Positions 59,417-64,000 of a stretch of 64,000 nt of DNA are shown one piece after another; the first letter of the stretch is position 1; each line of letters starts with the position of its first letter. The position numbers and the translations under genes are program-made. The notes under the pieces were generated by a model, which did not search any database, was not told the DNA's origin, and worked only from the letters and a program-made list of their open reading frames with translations. This DNA is from CBDFGK01 sp965247075 (lineage in GTDB: Bacteria; Pseudomonadota; Gammaproteobacteria; Pseudomonadales; Halieaceae): contig CBDFGK010000002.1 in assembly GCA_965247075.1 (NCBI GenBank), positions 1,364,001 through 1,428,000 on the forward strand, written 5' to 3'.

Positions 59417-60943
59417 CTAGTTCTCCTGCGGTTCCAACTCCAGCGCTCGCCAGCGCCGGCGCAGGCCAGAGCAAGAAACCTGTAGCAGCGCAGCGGCACA
59501 ATCCAATTCACCGTTGCAGTCGTGATAGACAGCCTCAACTTCCACCATGGGTACATTGGCGGCGATGCGAATCTGCGGAATCGATTTTATCCGCTGGTAC
59601 AGCGCCTGCCGCGAAACCTCCAGGACTCGGGCCGAACGGCTAATCTCGTGGCGCGCCTTCAGCATCGTTTCACAAATTTCTTCGTCGCTGATATCGCGCG
59701 CACTACGCTTGCGGCTACCTGGTGGCTTGAGCCCAGGCTCCATGTGAAGCGCCTGGAGTATATTGTCTGGCACCACAAGTCCGGCACTACCGCGACTGGC
59801 GATATCTATTTGCCTGGCAAAGTTCATCAGCTCGCGAATATTTCCGGGCCAGCTGTAACAGGCGAAATTCTGCATCAACATTGCCCACTGTCCGACCAGA
59901 ATGGCGTTATCATCCATTTCGCCAGGCATAAAATCAGCCAGCAGGTGAGCCAGCAGTCGGCCTATATCTTCACGCCGCTCTCGCAATGGGCGAATGTAGA
60001 TTTCAAAACCGCTGAGACGATGGCGCAGTGCGACGCTAAAATCAGAGCTTTCCAGCCCCGCGTCGGTAGCAGCGATGGCCCGCACATCGACGACCTCAAC
60101 TGCGCCCCCGGCGGGCTGTATTTCACCCTCCTGCAAGGCGCGCAACAACAGCGGCTGTATGGCGTCTGCACTATCACCCACTTCGTCGAGAAACAGTGTC
60201 GTGCCATCAGCGCAGGCAAAAAAGCCCAATTTATCTGCATCGGCACCCGTAAATGCGCCGCGCCTGACACCAAATAGTTCCGCTGACGCCAGCTCCGCTG
60301 GTATTGCCGCCATATTTAGCGACAGCATTTCTTTACCGGCACGGACACTGCGCTGATGTATAGCCCGCGCCACCAGTTCCTTACCGGTGCCTGACTCACC
60401 CAGCACCAGCACCGTTGTATCAGTTGGCGCGACTCGTGTTATCAGTTGCCGCACTCGCTGCAGACAGTCGCTCTCCCCAATCATTTCGCATAAATCGTCG
60501 GCAATTGCGCCAGCTTGAGCGTAATGCAAAAACAGTACAACACGTCGGGCCAGCATCAACACCACACCGGCGCGAAGTTCAGACTGCTCGATTCGATGGC
60601 CGTCACGAATCGAGTGTCGATTAACGCTGACCGAGCTACGGTGATCCAGTAACTGCAAGTCCAGCGAGCCATCGCGCAACTGCATGGCTACCGGTTGTCG
60701 GCTTATGTAGGGGTCCAGCAACGGCCGGCCAGCCGACTCGCCCCTGACAGCGCTAAACTCAAGCTGCTGTCGGCCCAGCAACACCTCGGCACGGCCACCG
60801 AGGTCTTGCAGATGAGCCACCTCTCCCACGCGCGCGATCTCAGGATGATATAAAATAGTGAGACACAGGTGATCGCCTATACCCGAGTGCCCGGGCAGTT
60901 CTACCTCAGCTAAAGTGATATCGCGATTTTTCCAGACTGGCAT
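59417..60943 (-). CDS. FHA-domain sigma54-dependent transcriptional activator
   Basis: A 508-residue regulator. The N-terminal part (about 40-135) is FHA-like (LLGRQQLEF, ISRQPVAMQL, VSVNRHSIRDGHRI), although it lacks a canonical SxxH in one piece. The AAA+ domain has Walker A GESGTGKE (182-189), GAFTGA (229-234) that contacts sigma54, and TLFLDEVGD. A Fis-type HTH follows, with a second HTH-like segment (CAAALLQVSCSGLRRRWRA) at the end. It should activate a sigma54 promoter when its FHA part binds a phosphopeptide, maybe from the partner kinase. The target genes are not seen here. Confidence 0.88.
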   Translation of the reverse strand: MPVWKNRDITLAEVELPGHSGIGDHLCLTILYHPEIARVGEVAHLQDLGGRAEVLLGRQQLEFSAVRGESAGRPLLDPYISRQPVAMQLRDGSLDLQLLDHRSSVSVNRHSIRDGHRIEQSELRAGVVLMLARRVVLFLHYAQAGAIADDLCEMIGESDCLQRVRQLITRVAPTDTTVLVLGESGTGKELVARAIHQRSVRAGKEMLSLNMAAIPAELASAELFGVRRGAFTGADADKLGFFACADGTTLFLDEVGDSADAIQPLLLRALQEGEIQPAGGAVEVVDVRAIAATDAGLESSDFSVALRHRLSGFEIYIRPLRERREDIGRLLAHLLADFMPGEMDDNAILVGQWAMLMQNFACYSWPGNIRELMNFARQIDIASRGSAGLVVPDNILQALHMEPGLKPPGSRKRSARDISDEEICETMLKARHEISRSARVLEVSRQALYQRIKSIPQIRIAANVPMVEVEAVYHDCNGELDCAAALLQVSCSGLRRRWRALELEPQEN

Positions 60944-61026
60944 ATGCTTTCCCTGCGGCCCGAGAATAAAACAAAGTGGCGTGAGTGTAGCATCTGTCGC
61001 GGCGATGGCCTACCGTCGCTACTGGA

Positions 61027-61794
61027 TCAGTAAGGCAGTGTAGCCCCACCATCGAGCAGCAGGTGTTCGCCAGTCACATTGGGCGCGCCGGCGGCGAAAT
61101 ACCAGATATTTTCCGCCACGGTGGCGTTACTCATAATCTGCCCGGTACGGGATTGGGTTTCGAAGTGCTTTTTGACCAGCGGGTAGATATCTTCTCCCAG
61201 GCCATTTTGCAACCACTCCCCTGCTACCATGCCGGGACAGACGGCATTGACACGAATTTCGGGGCCCAGGTTACGCGCCATCGATTTATTCAGCGCCAGC
61301 ATTGCCGCCTTTGAACAGGCGTAGGCAAGGCTGCTGCCCACCCCAATCAAAGCGGCCACAGACGCTACATTAACAATCGCGCCACCGGTCTGTTTCATCA
61401 CCGGCACCACCGCGCGGATCATCTGGAAAGCGCCAATGGTATTGACGGCGTAGAGGCGGTGAAAATCTTCTGCATCCAGACCCTCGAGATTGTCGTGCGC
61501 GCAAAACTTGGTGGTGCCGGCATTGTTGACCAACACATCTATGCGTCCCCAGGCATCCACGGCCACCCCAGCGAGCGCCCTGCAAGCGGCATCTTCGGCC
61601 ACATCGGCACCTACCGCCAAGGCATCCACACCCCGTGCCTGGCAGTATGCTACCACCGCATCGGCGCCAGCCTGGTTGCTGTGGTAATTTACCACCACGT
61701 TATAGCTGTTACGCGCCGCCAACCTGGCCAGTTCGGCACCGATTCCAGAAGACGAACCAGTAATGAGAATGACCTTTCTCTCAGATAGCGCCAT
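61027..61794 (-). CDS. Short-chain dehydrogenase/reductase
   Basis: A 255-residue classical SDR: cofactor motif TGSSSGIG (12-19), NNAG (90-93), catalytic Ser near 144 and YACSK (Tyr158, Lys162), and a VCPGMVAGEW end. The NYHSN after strand 2 favours NADP. The ATG at 61794 fits the family; the frame extends to 61932 without resemblance. Substrate unknown, likely a 3-ketoacyl or hydroxy compound. Confidence 0.93.
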   Translation of the reverse strand: MALSERKVILITGSSSGIGAELARLAARNSYNVVVNYHSNQAGADAVVAYCQARGVDALAVGADVAEDAACRALAGVAVDAWGRIDVLVNNAGTTKFCAHDNLEGLDAEDFHRLYAVNTIGAFQMIRAVVPVMKQTGGAIVNVASVAALIGVGSSLAYACSKAAMLALNKSMARNLGPEIRVNAVCPGMVAGEWLQNGLGEDIYPLVKKHFETQSRTGQIMSNATVAENIWYFAAGAPNVTGEHLLLDGGATLPY

Positions 61795-61810
61795 TGAATA
61801 CTCCAGCGGA

Positions 61811-62683
61811 TCAGATGATAAGAACCAATAGTGCGAGCACGACCACCCAGGCCATGGCGCTGCGTTTAAGCAAGCCCTGCAGCTCGCCAACTTCCCGGTC
61901 GCTGACTTCGGCGAAGGCCGAGGTATCGCCATTGTCGGATGAAGAAACAGCGGCCTTTAAACCCAGTGCAGCGTGGGCGCCATCGGCGATAACCGTGGCC
62001 GCCGGGGTAGCGGTATCTTGCAGGGCAGTCATTAGCTGTTCGCGACTGCCCATCCAATCGCCGGTCACCGCAAACGCAAATACCAGCACTCGCGCCGGCG
62101 CCCAGTCCACCCAAAACATGACCTTATCGAGCATGGCAAGCTGCGCGGCATCCCCGTTATCTTCCCGGTAGAGGTGCAACAGTCTATAGGCCAGTGCTCC
62201 GGCGGCTCCGAACAACGCGAAATAGAAAATCACCCCGTACCAACGCTCAAAGCCCAGGTAACAAATACGTTGTTTGACCCAACGGTGCAACTGCTCGGGT
62301 GTGTCCGGGCATTCGGCCGGATTATCCGCGACCAGATCCTGCAGGGAGAACCGGTAGGCCCCTTCAAAATCACCTTTGCTGCAAAATTCGCGGTAGCGCC
62401 CCACCAGCGCCTCAAAATCCCGGCGCCCAAAGCTGTATAACAGCACCAACACCATCAACGCCAAAGTAACCAGGCCGAATAACCAACCGGTAGTCAGCCC
62501 CAGCACCCACACCACAACTGCCACGGGCAGCAATACGGCAAGTGCCAACTGCAACTCAGCCATCAAACCGGAACCGGCTAATTTCCCGACCAACTGCCGA
62601 AACCAGTCATCTGTGTGCACCGGTCCCGCTGAGCCCCAGTATTGAAGCAGCGCCAGCGCAATAATCAATGCTATAAAGGTCAC
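61811..62683 (-). CDS. ampE: AmpE-like inner-membrane signalling protein
   Basis: A 290-residue membrane protein of the CobD/AmpE group: four hydrophobic helices (start, about 45-80, 155-180, C terminus), FGRRDFEALVGRYREFCSKGDFEGAYRFS, RWVKQRICYLGFERWYGVIFYFALFGA and WVDWAPARVLVFAFAVTGDW. It is thought to help sense cell-wall breakdown products with AmpD in beta-lactamase control. Its ATG overlaps the ampD stop by 4 bases. Confidence 0.9.
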   Translation of the reverse strand: MTFIALIIALALLQYWGSAGPVHTDDWFRQLVGKLAGSGLMAELQLALAVLLPVAVVVWVLGLTTGWLFGLVTLALMVLVLLYSFGRRDFEALVGRYREFCSKGDFEGAYRFSLQDLVADNPAECPDTPEQLHRWVKQRICYLGFERWYGVIFYFALFGAAGALAYRLLHLYREDNGDAAQLAMLDKVMFWVDWAPARVLVFAFAVTGDWMGSREQLMTALQDTATPAATVIADGAHAALGLKAAVSSSDNGDTSAFAEVSDREVGELQGLLKRSAMAWVVVLALLVLII

Positions 62684-63240
62684 GTTTCCTGTTGCACTCC
62701 CCTGATATGCTCGTGTAATTGACCCCAGTCAAAGGCCGCGCCGGGATCGGTTTTTCGACCCGGTGCAATATCACAATGGCCCGTAATGCGCTGGGGCGTG
62801 ATAGCGGGATAAGCCTGCATCAACTGCACCGATACTCGCGCCAGACTGGTGTACTGAGCGTCAGTATAAGCCGCCTGATCGGTTCCCTCCAGTTCGATGC
62901 CGATACTGTAACTGTTACAGTCGGGCACGCCGTCAAAACTGGACTGCCCGGTGTGCCAGGCTCGCTCTGCAAAGGAGACAAACTGCAGCAAGCTGCCGTC
63001 GCGCTCAATCAGCAAGTGGGCGGATACACGCATCTCGCGCAATTGCTCAAAATAGGGATGGGCATCACAATCAAGCCGGTTACAGAAAAAATTACGTATG
63101 CACTGACCACCGAACTGCCCCGGCGGCAAACTGATGTTGTGGATTACCAGCAGATCGATCTCTGCATGCTCCGGTCGAGCATCGTAATTGGGTGATGGAC
63201 AGCACTCTGCTTCGCACAACCAACCCTGTTCCTGCACCAT
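62680..63240 (-). CDS. ampD: 1,6-anhydro-N-acetylmuramyl-L-alanine amidase
   Basis: A 186-residue cytosolic amidase_2 protein. Zinc ligands are His34 (LLVIHNISLPPGQFG), His in GHCDIAPGRKTDPG and the Asp of the same loop, with SAHLLIERDGSLLQFV between them. It removes peptides from recycled 1,6-anhydromuropeptides and so keeps AmpR in check. It is the first gene of ampDE. Confidence 0.95.
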   Translation of the reverse strand: MVQEQGWLCEAECCPSPNYDARPEHAEIDLLVIHNISLPPGQFGGQCIRNFFCNRLDCDAHPYFEQLREMRVSAHLLIERDGSLLQFVSFAERAWHTGQSSFDGVPDCNSYSIGIELEGTDQAAYTDAQYTSLARVSVQLMQAYPAITPQRITGHCDIAPGRKTDPGAAFDWGQLHEHIRGVQQET

Positions 63241-63303
63241 TGTGAATTCCGTTACGCATATTACGGGCTTATGATAGCTGATTATGGCCTGTATTGGCTG
63301 CTC

Positions 63304-63762
63304 TCAAGTTACCGCATTTCTCATGCCGCTCGCATTGCGAAAGTACCATTCACCGCTTGCGCTGAAGGCTTCAACCGCCGCCACAGTAGCCGGCTCCCAA
63401 ACGGGAGCTTCGCCGTCAATCTGACCAAGCGCCGTGGTCGAAGCATTCTGAACCGGGCCGCAATCGTCGGCCTGCGTGGCGTCGATAGCCGTGGCAACGG
63501 TTTCAATGATGGCACCGGCGTCCGCACCGGAAGCACTTGTCTCCAGGTCGCTGTTAAACTGAACTTCAGTGCGAACGCCGTCTTCACCGGAGTAATAGGT
63601 CGTGTAGGTGATGGTCTTGGGCTTTTTTGCAGGCGGCTGGGATAAAGTGGCGACAAGCTCGTCGGCTCCCTCGGGAGTCAATTCAAACACCGGAATGGTC
63701 ACTTCCTGGCTGTCCTTGCGGTCCCTTGAGTATCTGTCGCGAGGGTAATCATAGAGCTGCAT
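63304..63762 (-). CDS. Conserved-looking hypothetical protein next to a restriction gene
   Basis: A 152-residue protein starting MQLYDYPRDRYSRDRKDSQEV, with an even mix of charged and hydrophobic strands and no recognised domain, signal or membrane segment. The ATG lies 3 bases after the type III-like restriction stop, so it is in the same operon. Annotation as unknown is all that can be supported. Confidence 0.5.
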   Translation of the reverse strand: MQLYDYPRDRYSRDRKDSQEVTIPVFELTPEGADELVATLSQPPAKKPKTITYTTYYSGEDGVRTEVQFNSDLETSASGADAGAIIETVATAIDATQADDCGPVQNASTTALGQIDGEAPVWEPATVAAVEAFSASGEWYFRNASGMRNAVT

Positions 63763-63765
63763 TGA

Positions 63766-64000
63766 TTAGCCCTCCTTGTATTTACGGAAATTGGCAGCAA
63801 GGTCGGCAAATGATTTTGGGCTGTATTTTTTGAAGCTCTCTTCATCCACGTAGACGAAATCGTACTCCACGTCAGACTGCACCCGATTGATGTCCTCGCA
63901 CCATTGCCGCAAGCGCGCCATCTTCAGCGGTACGTCCAGATCTTCCCGGCCCTTGGTCTCGACAATGACGATTTTCTTGTCCGACAGCTTGGCCACGAAA
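63766..64000 (-). CDS. Type III-like restriction / DEAD-DEAH helicase C-terminal fragment (5' end outside window)
   Basis: The frame is open to the window edge. It starts FVAKLSDKKIVIVETKGREDLDVPLKMARLRQWCEDIN and ends YSPKSFADLAANFRKYKEG. The VETKG is the E-x-K end of a PD-(D/E)XK nuclease core, and KxxRxxxWC is the usual sequel in type III Res subunits and related helicase-nucleases. The main helicase part lies beyond the window. Together with the small partner it marks another restriction locus. Confidence 0.75.
   Translation of the reverse strand, partial: FVAKLSDKKIVIVETKGREDLDVPLKMARLRQWCEDINRVQSDVEYDFVYVDEESFKKYSPKSFADLAANFRKYKEG

Overview
The window looks like chromosomal DNA of an aerobic, probably marine gammaproteobacterium. 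This rests on TonB-dependent receptors, an OadGAB sodium pump, AmpDE, YajQ, RmlAC, a CCA-encoding tRNA-Thr and many flavin, Rieske and molybdenum oxidation genes. A Cellvibrionales/Halieaceae-type host is my inference; no ribosomal marker is present.

Region 1 (1-17.2 kb) is catabolic. It holds the end of a TonB receptor, an AraC regulator, an MFS transporter and a MarR-type regulator. These are followed by a long minus-strand operon-like run: LLM flavin oxidoreductase, substrate-binding-like protein, CoxM, CoxS, a CoxG-CoxL fusion, and two tandem MBL-fold hydrolases. A small Rieske protein is divergent from the run, and a second TonB receptor and TrpB2 follow. A third MBL gene survives only as a 3' relic. 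Region 2 (17.2-29.3 kb) holds a Phd/Doc-like module, oadGAB, a TPP enzyme with an FAD dehydrogenase, a secreted M28 peptidase, a POT peptide transporter and a saccharopine-dehydrogenase-like reductase.

Region 3 (about 29.4-37.6 kb) is AT-rich and foreign-looking. I read it as an array of mobile gene cassettes without an integrase in view (CALIN-like). Four attC-like hairpins in one orientation each lie just 3' of a minus-strand gene. The cassettes carry a complete C-protein/REase/methyltransferase restriction system, a frameshifted HNH nuclease, a DUF2235 hydrolase, and a two-gene PHP-ABC ATPase unit that is the best candidate for a little-described defence system. CcdAB lies at the upstream edge.

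Region 4 (37.6-49.3 kb) holds rmlA/rmlC, tRNA-Thr, a large membrane protein, lutABC and an LLM oxidoreductase. Insertion-sequence debris (IS3, IS630) then joins a decayed type I restriction locus with intact hsdM and rhuM. Region 5 (49.5-57 kb) holds an aromatic aminotransferase, a segmental duplication split by an ISL3 relic and a ParD/ParE-like module, a Tat-exported FAD oxidase, two hot-dog dehydratases and a KshA-like Rieske oxygenase. Region 6 (57-64 kb) is mostly housekeeping and signalling: panE, a Ser/Thr kinase paired with an FHA-sigma54 activator, an SDR, ampE-ampD, and the end of a type III-like restriction locus.
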